45,164 nt of DNA from Pseudomonadales bacterium (GTDB lineage: Bacteria > Pseudomonadota > Gammaproteobacteria > Pseudomonadales > Pseudohongiellaceae), in contig JANQJM010000231.1 in the NCBI GenBank assembly GCA_028281635.1, positions 1 to 45,164 on the forward strand. Direction: 5' to 3'. Each line of letters opens with the position of its first letter. The stretch's first letter is position 1. Under the pieces are notes generated by a model. That model was not told where the DNA came from. It did not search any database and saw nothing but the letters and a program-made list of their open reading frames with translations. The translations under genes were made by a program, and so were the position numbers. This document shows positions 18,940-28,717 of this stretch, in pieces.

Positions 18940-21900
18940 ATGAATAAATTATACAAACGACTAATCGAACGTACCTGCTATAACTTCCTGGTTTTGGCAG
19001 TAGCACTTTACTCACCTGGCAATCTGGCTCAAGAACCCGAACTAGCCGGGCGCGTCGTTGCCGTAAACGGTCAAGTTAACGCAGTAGATGCAGTTGGTAG
19101 TGCGCGCCAGCTAGCTCGCCGCTCGGAGATCTTTGTTGGTGATACGATCGTAACCGACCCCGCCTCTTTTGCTCAGATTCGCATGACGGACTCTGCGATT
19201 GTGTCATTGAAGGAAAACACTCAGTTCGAAATCGTTGCTTACAGCTATGATGAAAATCCTGCTACCGACACTACAACTATGCGCCTCATTGAAGGTGGCT
19301 TCCGCACCATCACCGGCAGCATTGGCGAGCAAAACCAGGATGCATACACAGTAGAAACAGAATTCGCCACTATTGGTATTCGCGGCACTGACCATGAAGC
19401 AGTCACAGTTGATGTTGATGGCGATGGTACACCTGATGAAGTCGTAGCCGCTGCCTATGACGGCGGAACCAATCTGGATAATGGCAACAGCAGCCTGGAC
19501 CTGGGTGTGGATGCTGACTATGACTACGGCCGCGCTGATGACACCACACTGGAAGGCTTAACTACCATCCCAGACGAACTGGGTAATATCCCCGTGCTTA
19601 ATGTAGCCGAGCCTGACGAAGAAGATGACGGCGACGACGGTGGAGATAATGGCGGCGACGATGGTGGAGATGACGGCGGCGACGATGGCGGAGATGACGG
19701 CGGCGACGATGGCGGAGATGACGGCGGTGCCGATGGTGGAGATGACGGCGGTGCCGATGGCGGAGATGACGGCGGTGCCGGTGCTGGAGATGACGACGGT
19801 GCTGGTGCTGGAGATGACGGCGGTGCTGGTGCTGGAAATGACGGCGGTGCCGGTGGTGGAAATGATGGTGGTGCTGGCGGTGGAGGCCTAGCGGGCGGTG
19901 CTGGGGGTGGCGGTGGTGCCCCTGCCCTAACTCTTGACGATCAGCAGGCGGTAACGGGAGTAGATACCTCCGGTGGCGCAGTAGTTCAGGAAACCAATGC
20001 TATCCAAACCAACACCAACGAGACATCTGGTTCTGGTCAGGAAATTGCCAGTCAAGACTTCTGCGCAATTCCAAGCAATGCGAATACATCGGTTTGTCGT
20101 GATCCTGAAGAAGAAGAGCCTGAACCAGAACTAGAACCAGAACCAGAACCAGAACCTGAGCCAGAGCCTGAGCCGGAACCAGAACCTGAGCCGGAACCAG
20201 AACCTGAGCCGGAACCAGAACCAGAACCTGAGCCGGAACCCGAACCAGAACCTGAGCCGGAACCCGAACTAGAACCTGAGCCGGAACCCGAACCAGAACC
20301 TGAGCCGGAACCTGAACCCGAGCCAGAACTGGAACCAGAGCCAGAACCTGATCCGCAGCCACAACCTGAACCGGAACCAGAGCTGGAGTTTGGATTCAGT
20401 TCGAGTGATCTGGGCAACATCACACGCCCGGCCTACATCGCACGACCAGGCCGTGCGTCGTTACATCAGGGACTGTCCAATAACTTGGAAAGCAATCCAA
20501 ATAACCCGGACTTTGTAGAAACCAGCTTTTTAAGTCGATCAATCAATAAATCATCACAATCAACAACAGTGTTGGGCCTTAATAACTACCCACCTGTCAC
20601 CAATACATTTGACTCCAACATCGGTGGATTCAAGCTAAGTGATAACGTGTCTGGTCAGGCTCAATGGGGAGTCTGGGGTGGGAGCCCTGGCACCAGCCTG
20701 AATGTTTACTCCAGTAGCAGCGACTCAAGCCCCACAGCAGTATCACTTCAAAGTTCAGGTAGCCTGGTTTACACCTATGAATCCGGTGCCTGGGGACGCA
20801 GTACTCAGAGTAACCCAATTGCAGTGATTTCTGCAGTTCCTACTGATATTCAGTCATTCTCAGGCCAGAAAATCTTTACCGCATCGACCGACCCAAATAA
20901 TCTCTTGCTGGTAGTCGATGGTTGGGCCCCTAATTCATCAGATGATCCTCAATTGGTGGGCAGCTTATATTTCGATTTCACGAATGGATTGAGTGCAACG
21001 AGAACCGAGGTCGCAATCTGTTTTGGCACTTGTGACACTACTGACATAGGCGGAGACTACTGGCCTCTGCTTTCCAATAATACGGAAGTTGCTTTCACGA
21101 ATTTCGGAGCTGTCTATGAAAATGGCCTGGGATTTACTTCACCCTTCTTTTTGGAAGATCTCGCTAAGTCAGAGGGAACTGCCAATATCATTGAGAACTC
21201 AGCCGATACTGTTCACATAGGGTCTAGCCGCATTGTTAGAGGTGATATCGCAGGTTTCTTCCTGGGCGATGACTCCACCGGAGGACTCCTATTAGCATTC
21301 AATGCAGCCAGTACAAGTTGGTCCAACCAGTCCGAACTTACCAGTGCGGTTAATCTGAGCACAACGCCTGACCGTTTCATCAGCGGTGGCGTTCTTTTCA
21401 ATAGCGGCGATTCTGTGAATTATGTGATTGGTGACAGCTCGACCGATACGTTCGATAACGTCACTGTCGGCAACGAAACAAGCAAGGTGAATCGCTTTGG
21501 CTTCGCACTGTTTTCCGAATCATCTATAGAAAAGGTGTTATTTGGCGGATCTACTGACGTCGATACCACCGTGGGCGACGCCGTTAACTATCCGTTCGTT
21601 ACTAGTACAACCGGCACCCTAAATGATGGTGTTTCTGCCGATAAGTTCGAGGTCGTCCGAGCTGATATCAGCGCACCCAATATCACAACTTTTAACCAAA
21701 CAGCCAATAGCACCGGTTTAGTAAAATGGGGCACCTGGACTAACACCGGCGGCGCTGTTGCCGAACTTTTTTCTGATGGGCATGACGACCGCACTGTGTC
21801 GAATTCAACCTCGCAGCCGGTCATAGTAGGTAGTTTTGTGCCCACAACGATCAGTACTGTCACCCAGAGCAAGCGCTATATCGCTGTAAATGACACTGAT

Positions 21901-24900
21901 CATTACCTGTTTGATTCAGCCGCAAATGCACAGATTCGAAATGCCTACTTTGACTTCAATGCAACAACTGATGTCATCAGCGAATTCACACTGAATGTTT
22001 GCCAGGACTGCAGCGGCAGTCCTACCGAATGGGTGTCGGGCACCGGCACTCAGGCACTGGCTCAATCTAATGGCTCAGCGTCCGTGAATTTTGCATCTGG
22101 CACCATTGGCAGTTCATCGTTTACAGGTACCTTCGAGGGCGGGTTTACCGCATCTGGCACTGGTGGATTTGTGGGCGCCTTCGCGTTTAAGGAACCTTCA
22201 GGTTCCAGTCGATTCCTCAGCGGTGGTATCGTATTCGAGCCAACCGAGTTACTCACCGTAGCAGAATCGAACACCCTTGACCGGACTGGATTCGCTGTTT
22301 TCAGGCAAACCGACTTTACGGTTAACAGTACGGTATTCAAGGGACTCCTGGGTGCTGCCTCATTAGGAGGCGAAGGTGACCCCACTCCGCTGATTCTGCA
22401 GAACATCTCCAGCGGTGCCAATCGGGATGCGATTCCTACAGGAAGCAACACCTACCACCTTGCACGCAAAGATAGTGCTACCGGTAGCTATACGCTTTCC
22501 TCTACAGATATAGCGAACTTTGGCATTTCAACCTTACAGTGGGGGCAATGGTCGGAAAGCTCGAATAAAGGTGCCCTGCTATTAGCCAACGGCAACCATG
22601 ATGGCTCGACTGCCGGCTTCACAGCCAACACAACAAAGAACACCTGGTTCGCGACGGGCTACAAAACTGACCCGAGTGTCATCAGTGGATTTGTTTCCAG
22701 CAGCGCAACGCTGCGGTGGAATTCAATGCTCGATTCTCCAATTCAGCAGTTGGCTGATAGTGCCAGCCATTCCAATTTTTTGGTGGATGCAGTATTCGAA
22801 ATTAATTTCGGCTATTCCAATATCTCTGGATTTTTTGATGTATTCGCATGTACCAGTTCAACGTGTAACAGCAACAACTGGAGTCAGAAGTGGGAGACTA
22901 CCTTGAATGGGAGCCTGTTCAGCACAGGCGACAACACGCTGCTTAATTTTGCCATATCAAGCGGCACCTTTAGTGATTCTAATTCCGAAGGCACTGAGTC
23001 TTTTACAGGCGAAGTTTTCGGTTTCTTTACTGGCAAGAGTACTTCGGGCACCAGCCCCAATATTGTTGCGACAGCGGCAGATGCGATTTCAGTGGGATTT
23101 TCCTTTCAATCCAGTGGCGGTGCCAATGCTTCAGTCTCTGGCTTGTCCCTGTTCACAGCGTCTGATGTCATCACCTCAGCCCAGAAATCAGCTGTTGGCG
23201 CAGCCTCCACATTTGGGATGCTACTATTTGATAGCGCGATTTCTTTTGAAGGGGGAAGTCATAGCTCCCCGATCTTTGGCTGGACCAAAGACAATACCAG
23301 CGACAGTCTCTTGTTAACCTCATCACCAATCGGTGATGGTAGTGACCGCCTTGACGATGGGGCTAGTTTCTATAGCTCCAGTTCTAATGACTTTGCACTG
23401 GGTTTTTCTCTATTAGAATCCAACGCGAAGTTAGACAACGATAATTCCAGTAATCAAACTGCCCTCAATCAATATGGTGTTACCTGGGCATTGTTTGATG
23501 ACGACAACAAGCAATTGTTCGATGTGTACGACAGTGTCAGTGTCATCAACCAGTTGAAAAACTACAACACAAGTGGCACCTACCTGTATGCGTCTGCCTT
23601 GCCCAAGTACACAGGTAGCACGCTAACCGGTGCTGGAAATTTCAACACCGTATCCAGCTTCATTGGCGGCCGTGGTAATGGTGATGCGATTTCTTCTGTA
23701 ACGGGTAGTTTCTCATTCGATTTCGCTACTGGCATTCTCACCTCCAGCGATCTGTCAGTGAATTTTGACGCGGTTACTTCCCCTACGGCTATCGATGCTC
23801 AGTCTTGGCAATTCGGTTCCATCACGCTAAATACTTCACCTGTTGCAGGTCTGGGTATTATCGAGAACCAAAGCTTTTCTGGTGGCACCATTACTAACTC
23901 CAACTGCGAAGGGAGCTGCTCATTCACCGGCAAAGTATCCGGGTTTGCTGTCAATGACGGCAGCAGCAACGACGGTTTTGTCCTGGCTTTTAACCTCTCC
24001 AATACTGCCTCGGGTGTCGATTCACATTTGGCCGGTGTTCTTGGAGCCGCACTTTGGGAGGATCAATTTCTTACGGCTAGCGAACGTGATAAATTTTCAA
24101 CGCAAAATACTACGTTTGCTCTTTTAGCAACCGCTTCCAATGACAGCAGTGACGCTGGAACCGACGGGCTCTGGGGTGGGCCTGCATTATTTCGGGATAC
24201 AGATGGGAACACGACCAACGATGACGCCTATATCACCAATCGAAAGTTCAGTGAATCTACATTCTCAAGCGCTCTGAATCTTACGGCAGGGAATAGCAAC
24301 TCTACTGTACTCACTAGCGGCAATCTTGCTGCAGGAGAGAAATCCTTAAGCTCTACGTCAGTATCAGGCGTCACGTTCGGTAAATGGAATGGTGACAACA
24401 GCTCCACACAGTTTCAGAAGATCTTTCATCAAAGTAATGGCGGGGCCGGCACACCGGCCGACTATGGCACAGACGCCTTTTTCATTGTTGCTGACCCTAT
24501 CGACTCGTCTAATTTGAACTTCCCTACTATCGGCTCCGGCAGTGGCACGAAAACCTGGAACAAATCACTCATATTGGATATTCAAGGCGAATCGCAGACT
24601 TTCTTTAACAACGAAGGCGAGTCTTTCCATAGCTTGCAGGCGGCCACTAATCAAGTATTCGATCTCACCTTGGACTTCGACAACGGCAACTACAACGGTT
24701 CTTTCCAGTTGGTCACTAACGAAAACATTCGCTGGGATGGCGCGTTTACCGGTACGCTCACGCAAACAACGGTATTTTTCGATCACAATACAACTGACGG
24801 AGACCTCACGCTCAGCAATATCTATGACACGGCTGACACTTCCATTCCACTTCTCGCCAACCCATCCAGCACCTACTTTGGCTATCTGGGGGGTTATTTC

Positions 24901-25611
24901 GTGGGTGATACGGAGCGCAAAGGCTTAGTATTTGCTTTATCACTGTTTGCCAATGACGGAAAGTCAAGCAAAAGCGACGAAAGCCTGACACCAAATACCG
25001 ACCGGGCATTAGCGGCCAATATTTTGTTTGACGGTAAGTCAACACAGGAACAAGCCACCCTATTACTACCCGCAAATTCTATTGATGAACACAACATTAC
25101 CTGGGGTTCGTGGAACAAACCAATTGAAGACAACTGGGTAGTTGTTACACCAGAGGTCGATGGAAGAGTTGAACTACAGACAGCGAATCATCTGGCAGAA
25201 GTTACCCCAACACCAATAGCCAATCTGCAAGGCAGTGCATCCTACGAGACTACCGTCGCTTCATCCTTTATCGGCAGCGGCAGCGCAGGCGATGTAACTC
25301 AGGTCGTCGCCGGCCTCGATGTAGACTTCAACACGGGCGCTATCAGCAATGGATCGCTGCAGGTGCAGGTGGCAGGCTCACAAGCCTGGGATGTGGCATT
25401 CAACGGGACCATAAATACCGGCATGGTCGATCTAAATTCTCTCGGTGGAACACTGAGCGATCCAGGCGGCCTGATCAGTAGCTCCATCGATGCCAACCTC
25501 GGCGGTGTCTTTACCGGCAACAATGCCGAAGCATTTGTCGGCGGATTTGACCTGATCGATGAGATCAATGCGCTGAACCATGTGGATGGTATCTATACGA
25601 TTGAAAGGTAG
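18940..25611 (+). CDS. Giant exported FecR-domain protein with DG tract, EP rod and six WGxW barrel-like domains
   Basis: 2223 residues. A signal peptide (1-31, ending NLA) is followed by a FecR domain at about 36-150, with [27 protein letters not shown] and ending [16 protein letters not shown]. An Asp-rich segment follows, then an Asp/Gly tract (228-326) and a Glu-Pro rod (389-481). The remaining 1700 residues are Ser/Thr/Asn-rich and contain six diverged repeats. Each opens with a WGxW-like motif, then an FDFxxG strand pair, and ends in GxFxG..GLxxAFxL strands. The last ends [17 protein letters not shown], like the barrel handle of TbpB-type cargo. There is no lipobox, LPXTG or autotransporter barrel. 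I infer a surface or secreted protein exported by the upstream Slam-like gene; the function is unknown. Confidence 0.85.
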   Translation: MNKLYKRLIERTCYNFLVLAVALYSPGNLAQEPELAGRVVAVNGQVNAVDAVGSARQLARRSEIFVGDTIVTDPASFAQIRMTDSAIVSLKENTQFEIVAYSYDENPATDTTTMRLIEGGFRTITGSIGEQNQDAYTVETEFATIGIRGTDHEAVTVDVDGDGTPDEVVAAAYDGGTNLDNGNSSLDLGVDADYDYGRADDTTLEGLTTIPDELGNIPVLNVAEPDEEDDGDDGGDNGGDDGGDDGGDDGGDDGGDDGGDDGGADGGDDGGADGGDDGGAGAGDDDGAGAGDDGGAGAGNDGGAGGGNDGGAGGGGLAGGAGGGGGAPALTLDDQQAVTGVDTSGGAVVQETNAIQTNTNETSGSGQEIASQDFCAIPSNANTSVCRDPEEEEPEPELEPEPEPEPEPEPEPEPEPEPEPEPEPEPEPEPEPEPEPEPEPEPELEPEPEPEPEPEPEPEPEPELEPEPEPDPQPQPEPEPELEFGFSSSDLGNITRPAYIARPGRASLHQGLSNNLESNPNNPDFVETSFLSRSINKSSQSTTVLGLNNYPPVTNTFDSNIGGFKLSDNVSGQAQWGVWGGSPGTSLNVYSSSSDSSPTAVSLQSSGSLVYTYESGAWGRSTQSNPIAVISAVPTDIQSFSGQKIFTASTDPNNLLLVVDGWAPNSSDDPQLVGSLYFDFTNGLSATRTEVAICFGTCDTTDIGGDYWPLLSNNTEVAFTNFGAVYENGLGFTSPFFLEDLAKSEGTANIIENSADTVHIGSSRIVRGDIAGFFLGDDSTGGLLLAFNAASTSWSNQSELTSAVNLSTTPDRFISGGVLFNSGDSVNYVIGDSSTDTFDNVTVGNETSKVNRFGFALFSESSIEKVLFGGSTDVDTTVGDAVNYPFVTSTTGTLNDGVSADKFEVVRADISAPNITTFNQTANSTGLVKWGTWTNTGGAVAELFSDGHDDRTVSNSTSQPVIVGSFVPTTISTVTQSKRYIAVNDTDHYLFDSAANAQIRNAYFDFNATTDVISEFTLNVCQDCSGSPTEWVSGTGTQALAQSNGSASVNFASGTIGSSSFTGTFEGGFTASGTGGFVGAFAFKEPSGSSRFLSGGIVFEPTELLTVAESNTLDRTGFAVFRQTDFTVNSTVFKGLLGAASLGGEGDPTPLILQNISSGANRDAIPTGSNTYHLARKDSATGSYTLSSTDIANFGISTLQWGQWSESSNKGALLLANGNHDGSTAGFTANTTKNTWFATGYKTDPSVISGFVSSSATLRWNSMLDSPIQQLADSASHSNFLVDAVFEINFGYSNISGFFDVFACTSSTCNSNNWSQKWETTLNGSLFSTGDNTLLNFAISSGTFSDSNSEGTESFTGEVFGFFTGKSTSGTSPNIVATAADAISVGFSFQSSGGANASVSGLSLFTASDVITSAQKSAVGAASTFGMLLFDSAISFEGGSHSSPIFGWTKDNTSDSLLLTSSPIGDGSDRLDDGASFYSSSSNDFALGFSLLESNAKLDNDNSSNQTALNQYGVTWALFDDDNKQLFDVYDSVSVINQLKNYNTSGTYLYASALPKYTGSTLTGAGNFNTVSSFIGGRGNGDAISSVTGSFSFDFATGILTSSDLSVNFDAVTSPTAIDAQSWQFGSITLNTSPVAGLGIIENQSFSGGTITNSNCEGSCSFTGKVSGFAVNDGSSNDGFVLAFNLSNTASGVDSHLAGVLGAALWEDQFLTASERDKFSTQNTTFALLATASNDSSDAGTDGLWGGPALFRDTDGNTTNDDAYITNRKFSESTFSSALNLTAGNSNSTVLTSGNLAAGEKSLSSTSVSGVTFGKWNGDNSSTQFQKIFHQSNGGAGTPADYGTDAFFIVADPIDSSNLNFPTIGSGSGTKTWNKSLILDIQGESQTFFNNEGESFHSLQAATNQVFDLTLDFDNGNYNGSFQLVTNENIRWDGAFTGTLTQTTVFFDHNTTDGDLTLSNIYDTADTSIPLLANPSSTYFGYLGGYFVGDTERKGLVFALSLFANDGKSSKSDESLTPNTDRALAANILFDGKSTQEQATLLLPANSIDEHNITWGSWNKPIEDNWVVVTPEVDGRVELQTANHLAEVTPTPIANLQGSASYETTVASSFIGSGSAGDVTQVVAGLDVDFNTGAISNGSLQVQVAGSQAWDVAFNGTINTGMVDLNSLGGTLSDPGGLISSSIDANLGGVFTGNNAEAFVGGFDLIDEINALNHVDGIYTIER
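19621..19917 (+). repeat. Asp/Gly-coding tandem repeat tract
   Basis: About 300 bases of near-tandem GATGACGGCGG-type units encode DDGG, ADGG and then AGAGDDGG blocks. The units degenerate along the tract from acidic DDGG to neutral GAGGGN. The tract is acidic and flexible and could bind cations. Such DNA is prone to slippage and length variation between strains. Confidence 0.9.
20104..20382 (+). repeat. Glu-Pro coding tandem repeat tract
   Basis: Roughly 45 Pro-Glu dipeptides coded by units such as GAACCTGAGCCG, often in 18-base groups, with a few Leu, Asp and Gln substitutions. Pro-Glu repeats, as in the TonB rod, form stiff extended chains. Here they separate the FecR domain from the repeat domains. 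Two Cys lie just ahead of the rod. Confidence 0.92.
20665..21399 (+). repeat. WGxW domain repeat 1 of the giant protein
   Basis: Opens QWGVWGG at residue 576. The inner pair LYFDFTNG is followed by a C-x3-C (CFGTC). It closes with [20 protein letters not shown] and ISGGVLF. Confidence 0.6.
21727..22236 (+). repeat. WGxW domain repeat 2 of the giant protein
   Basis: Opens KWGTWTN at residue 930. [10 protein letters not shown] is followed by a C-x2-C (CQDC). It closes with [21 protein letters not shown] and LSGGIVF. Confidence 0.6.
22540..23154 (+). repeat. WGxW domain repeat 3 of the giant protein
   Basis: Opens WGQWSES at residue 1201. [11 protein letters not shown] is followed by a C-x4-C (CTSSTC). 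It closes with [13 protein letters not shown] and VSGLSLF. Confidence 0.6.
23473..24054 (+). repeat. WGxW domain repeat 4 of the giant protein (diverged)
   Basis: The opening motif is altered to YGVTWALF at residue 1512. [12 protein letters not shown] and [20 protein letters not shown] keep the pattern. Its C-x3-C (CEGSC) sits later in the unit than in repeats 1-3. Confidence 0.5.
24376..25029 (+). repeat. WGxW domain repeat 5 of the giant protein
   Basis: Opens FGKWNGD at residue 1813. [12 protein letters not shown] is followed by [11 protein letters not shown]. It closes with [19 protein letters not shown]. It has no Cys pair. Confidence 0.6.
25102..25608 (+). repeat. WGxW domain repeat 6 of the giant protein (C-terminal)
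   Basis: Opens WGSWNKP at residue 2055. [19 protein letters not shown] leads to WDVAFNGTI. It closes with [22 protein letters not shown], 22 residues whose pattern resembles TbpB-type barrel domains. It has no Cys and ends close to the protein C-terminus. Confidence 0.6.
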
Positions 25612-25629
25612 ACTATTAATTGGAGTAAT

Positions 25630-25655
25630 AAAAAGGGGCCAGCTGGCCCCTTTTT
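25630..25655. terminator. Bidirectional terminator between the giant gene and msrB
   Basis: GGGGCCAGCTGGCCCC is a perfect palindrome flanked by five A on the left and five T on the right. It sits between two convergent genes and would end transcription in both directions. It lies 18 bases after the giant gene stop and 25 bases beyond the msrB stop. Confidence 0.9.
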
Positions 25656-25680
25656 ATTTGTACGCATACTGCGGAAGGAC

Positions 25681-26103
25681 TTAATCTTCAGAGCTCTTCT
25701 CAAAATCCAGCGAAGCAGAATTAATGCAGTACCGAAGACCTGTCTCCGGCGGTCCATCTGGGAAAACATGCCCCAGATGAGAACCACAGTTCTTACAAAC
25801 TACCTCAGTCCTAATCATGCCGTGGGAGTGATCAGGCAGTTCATCAACACTGTTCTCGTTCGCTGGCTGATAGAAGCTGGGCCAGCCGGATCCTGAGTCA
25901 TACTTTGTTTCAGAGGAAAACAGTTCTTCTCCGCAAGCCGCGCAGCGATAGACGCCATCGTCCTTAAGATCCCAATATTTCCCCGTAAAAGCCCGCTCCG
26001 TGCCCTTCTCCCGCAACACATGAAACTGCTCTGCATCTAATTCAGACCGCCAATCCTGTTCAGATTTTGTTGAAACATCCTTGGAGTCAGCTTCTTCACT
26101 CAT
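25681..26103 (-). CDS. msrB: Peptide-methionine (R)-S-oxide reductase
   Basis: Repairs oxidised methionine (R form) in proteins. From ATG 26103 (140 residues) the zinc ligands are C54, C57, C103 and C106 (CAAC, CKNC) and the catalytic cysteine is C126 in [16 protein letters not shown] and GHVFPDGP are further MsrB marks. AAGGA 8 bases before 26103 supports this start over an in-frame one at 26127. There is no signal peptide, so it is cytoplasmic and stands alone, not fused to MsrA. Confidence 0.96.
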   Translation of the reverse strand: MSEEADSKDVSTKSEQDWRSELDAEQFHVLREKGTERAFTGKYWDLKDDGVYRCAACGEELFSSETKYDSGSGWPSFYQPANENSVDELPDHSHGMIRTEVVCKNCGSHLGHVFPDGPPETGLRYCINSASLDFEKSSED

Positions 26104-26150
26104 TATAAAATCCTTGTTTTTCCTCAACTTAGCGTAGTGAGCTGCCGTTA

Positions 26151-26156
26151 ATTATA
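26151..26156 (-). promoter_or_regulatory. Candidate -10 box for msrB
   Basis: A perfect TATAAT on the - strand, about 48 bases before the msrB start. No good -35 is present at the right distance, which could mean activator dependence. A 19-bp palindrome lies about 30 bases further upstream. Confidence 0.4.
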
Positions 26157-26187
26157 GTAGAATCACAGCCCTTCGCGGGCCTGTTCA

Positions 26188-26206
26188 TTTCAAAGGGCCT
26201 TTGAAA
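26188..26206. promoter_or_regulatory. 19-bp palindrome in the msrB-alaA divergent region
   Basis: TTTCAAAGGGCCTTTGAAA has 9-bp perfect arms around one central base. Its symmetry and position between divergent genes make it a candidate operator for a dimeric regulator. I do not recognise a matching regulator. Confidence 0.45.
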
Positions 26207-26239
26207 CCGCCCTTAGATACTGATCGACCAGTTACATAA

Positions 26240-26280
26240 TTACAGATTTTAACCTGTAACCCAGCGCTTGTACCGCGCTG
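26240..26280. promoter_or_regulatory. Two inverted repeats just upstream of alaA
   Basis: TTACAG, 8 bases, CTGTAA (26240-26259) is followed at once by CAGCGC, 7 bases, GCGCTG (26262-26280). The pair ends 26 bases before the alaA ATG. They could be operator sites or leader hairpins. Confidence 0.35.
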
Positions 26281-26306
26281 GTGAGCACTACGAAACCTAT
26301 AAGACC

Positions 26307-27551
26307 ATGGATCAAGCACAAACAATTCACCAGCTCGTCGCGAATCAGATCGACCAATCTGACAAGCTCACCAATGTCTGCTACGACATTCGTGGCCCGG
26401 TGCTGGAAGAAGCAAAACGCCTGGAGGAAGAAGGCCACCAGATTCTTAAGCTGAATATTGGTAACCCTGCTCCTTTTGGTTTCAATGCTCCAGATGAGAT
26501 TCTTTATGACGTAATCCATAACTTGTCTGCAGCTCAGGGCTATTGTGACTCCAAAGGGCTTTACTCTGCGCGCAAAGCAGTGATGCAGGAATGCCAGCGC
26601 ATCCAGGTTCCCAATGTTGAGATCGATGATATCTACCTCGGCAATGGCGTTAGTGAACTCATTACCATGGCCATGCAGGCGCTATTGAACGATGGTGACG
26701 AAGTATTGATTCCGGCACCTGACTACCCGCTCTGGACAGCGGCGGTAAGCCTCAGTGGCGGCACACCTGTGCACTATGTCTGTGATGAACAGGCAGACTG
26801 GTATCCATCAGTGGAAGATATAGCTTCCAAGATCACTTCCAGAACCAAGGCATTAGTGATCATTAATCCCAATAACCCTACCGGTGCTGTGTATAGTAAG
26901 GAAATCTTGCAAGATCTGGTTGAGCTTGCTCGCAAGCATCAGCTGGTTTTATTGGCCGATGAGATCTACAGCAAAATTCTCTACGACGACGCGCAGCATA
27001 TTCCCGTCGGCTCGCTCTGCGACGACCTGCTGGTCGTTAGCTTCAACGGCTTATCAAAAGCCTATCGTCTGGCCGGATTCCGTTCTGGTTGGATGGTGAT
27101 CAGCGGAGCCAAAGAGCAGGCCAGAAGCTATATTGAAGGTTTGGAGATTCTCTCCAATATGCGTTTGTGTGCAAACGTGCCCGCCCAATTCGCTGTGCAA
27201 ACTGCACTCGGTGGGTATCAGAGTATCAATGAGTTGATTCTCCCTGGCGGCCGGCTTCGAGAGCAGCGGGATGTGACCCATGATCTACTTACACAAATTC
27301 CTGGCGTAAGCTGCGTAAAACCCAGGGGAGCTATCTATCTATTCCCCCGACTGGATCCGGATGTCTACAACATCCAGGACGATGTAGAACTGGTGCTGAA
27401 TATACTCGATCAGGAAAAGATTCTGTTGGTACAGGGAAGCGCATTCAATATTCAAGACACGGATCACCTACGCATCGTTTTCCTCCCCCGGGAAGACGAA
27501 CTACGCCAGGCTGTTGGGCAGATAGGCAGAGTACTTGCTGCCTATCGTTAA
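26307..27551 (+). CDS. alaA: Alanine aminotransferase AlaA, PLP-dependent
   Basis: Makes alanine from pyruvate and glutamate in the cytoplasm. The protein follows E. coli AlaA closely along its whole length, for example NVCYDIRGPVLEEAKRLEEE, LNIGNPAPFGFNAPDEIL and PDYPLWTAAVSLSGG. The PLP lysine is K251 in FNGLSKAYRLAGFRSGW. The ATG at 26307 is chosen (414 residues); the frame extends to a TTG at 26268. It is divergent from msrB and converges on pdxB with a 2-base gap. Confidence 0.95.
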   Translation: MDQAQTIHQLVANQIDQSDKLTNVCYDIRGPVLEEAKRLEEEGHQILKLNIGNPAPFGFNAPDEILYDVIHNLSAAQGYCDSKGLYSARKAVMQECQRIQVPNVEIDDIYLGNGVSELITMAMQALLNDGDEVLIPAPDYPLWTAAVSLSGGTPVHYVCDEQADWYPSVEDIASKITSRTKALVIINPNNPTGAVYSKEILQDLVELARKHQLVLLADEIYSKILYDDAQHIPVGSLCDDLLVVSFNGLSKAYRLAGFRSGWMVISGAKEQARSYIEGLEILSNMRLCANVPAQFAVQTALGGYQSINELILPGGRLREQRDVTHDLLTQIPGVSCVKPRGAIYLFPRLDPDVYNIQDDVELVLNILDQEKILLVQGSAFNIQDTDHLRIVFLPREDELRQAVGQIGRVLAAYR

Positions 27552-27553
27552 GA

Positions 27554-28690
27554 TTAGTTCTGTTTCCCGATTAACCTGAACCCTAGACTATCATAAATCG
27601 CACTCTCCTCTGCGGACAAGGTGTCCGCGGCAATAGATAGCTCTGAAAACTCTTTTCTTGCTGCTAACTCTCTTCGCATTAGATCAAAGCCTTTTTCGGC
27701 ATTGCCTTGAGAGATTAGTTGTTTAAAACTATCGCTCCATTCGAAGATTGGTAGCGCTTGCAGCACTGTTTCCCAATGCTTGCTCGTGGTATCAAAAATC
27801 AGTTCATCACTTTCACTGGCCCTGGCGTTTCCTGCTGAACTCCTTGGAGACTCTCCAAAAAACCTTAGCAACTTATCTATCACAATCTCAGCAGCGGATA
27901 GTTTCGCCAGTTTGCTGTAGCCAGCGATATGCGGAGTAGCCAGCAGTGTTTTTTCCGCTAGATCAAAATTCACGTTTGGCTCGTTGAGCCAAACATCAAC
28001 CACCGCGCTGAAACTTTCTCGAGTTTCAAGTTTATGAAGCAAAGCCCGCTCGTCTACCACGCCCCCACGGCAACTATTGATCAACAAGCCTGGTTCCGCC
28101 ATCGCCTGGAGGAACCTTTCCGAAACCAGGTTATGTGTCGCGAATTCACCCTGTTCTTCATAGGGCACGTGCAGTGACACCACCGAACAGCGCGCGATTC
28201 TTTCCAGAGACACGAACTCATGTTCAGCAGGCGTGTTGCGCTCCAAAGGAGGATCACAGAGCAGAACCTTACATCCCAGTCGCTGCAGCCGGCCCGCCAA
28301 GCGCGAACCGACATGCCCGACGCCAACTATACCTATTTCAAGCTCGCCGAGATCAAGCTCAGTCAGAAGAAGCCAATAAGCCAGGCCGGAAAGGCAATAA
28401 TCCACCACCGCATCAGCATTGCTACCAGCTGCATCGCACCAGGTGATCCCCTGCGCGCGTAAGAAGTTCTTATCCAAATGATCGACACCAGAAGTGGCGG
28501 TAGCAACAAACTTAACTGGTGTATCATTTAATAGACTCGCATTGACTTCAGTCACAGATCTCACGATCAGTGCATCGGCATTCTTTAGCTGTGCAGACCC
28601 CAGTGAGCGGCCCTCCGCACTTACCAGCTCAACATGATCTGGCAACCAATCAGAATCGATGGGAATGTTGGCGTCAGCAACTATTTGCAA
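27554..28690 (-). CDS. pdxB: Erythronate-4-phosphate dehydrogenase
   Basis: Second step of the DXP-independent branch of pyridoxal 5'-phosphate synthesis. It is a 378-residue D-2-hydroxyacid dehydrogenase. The protein starts QIVADANIPI as PdxB proteins do. The NAD-binding loop is GIVGVGHVGSRLAGRL near residue 120. NSCRGGVVDE and TPHIAGYS carry the catalytic Arg and His regions. The C-terminal 90 residues correspond to the PdxB dimerisation domain. It is the last gene of the fadB-to-pdxB cluster, 27 bases after the nuclease gene. Confidence 0.95.
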   Translation of the reverse strand: MQIVADANIPIDSDWLPDHVELVSAEGRSLGSAQLKNADALIVRSVTEVNASLLNDTPVKFVATATSGVDHLDKNFLRAQGITWCDAAGSNADAVVDYCLSGLAYWLLLTELDLGELEIGIVGVGHVGSRLAGRLQRLGCKVLLCDPPLERNTPAEHEFVSLERIARCSVVSLHVPYEEQGEFATHNLVSERFLQAMAEPGLLINSCRGGVVDERALLHKLETRESFSAVVDVWLNEPNVNFDLAEKTLLATPHIAGYSKLAKLSAAEIVIDKLLRFFGESPRSSAGNARASESDELIFDTTSKHWETVLQALPIFEWSDSFKQLISQGNAEKGFDLMRRELAARKEFSELSIAADTLSAEESAIYDSLGFRLIGKQN

Positions 28691-28717
28691 ATGTGATCTC
28701 CAGCCCAGCCGTGCGCA

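Noticed and set aside
19625..19891. A Met/Thr/Ala-rich + strand ORF inside the Asp/Gly tract
   Set aside because: A frame-shifted reading of the tandem repeat in the giant gene.
20000..20423. Two long antisense ORFs rich in Ser-Gly or Val-Leu-Pro-Ala opposite the Glu-Pro tract
   Set aside because: They are low-complexity shadows of the repeat in other frames, with no ribosome site or family.
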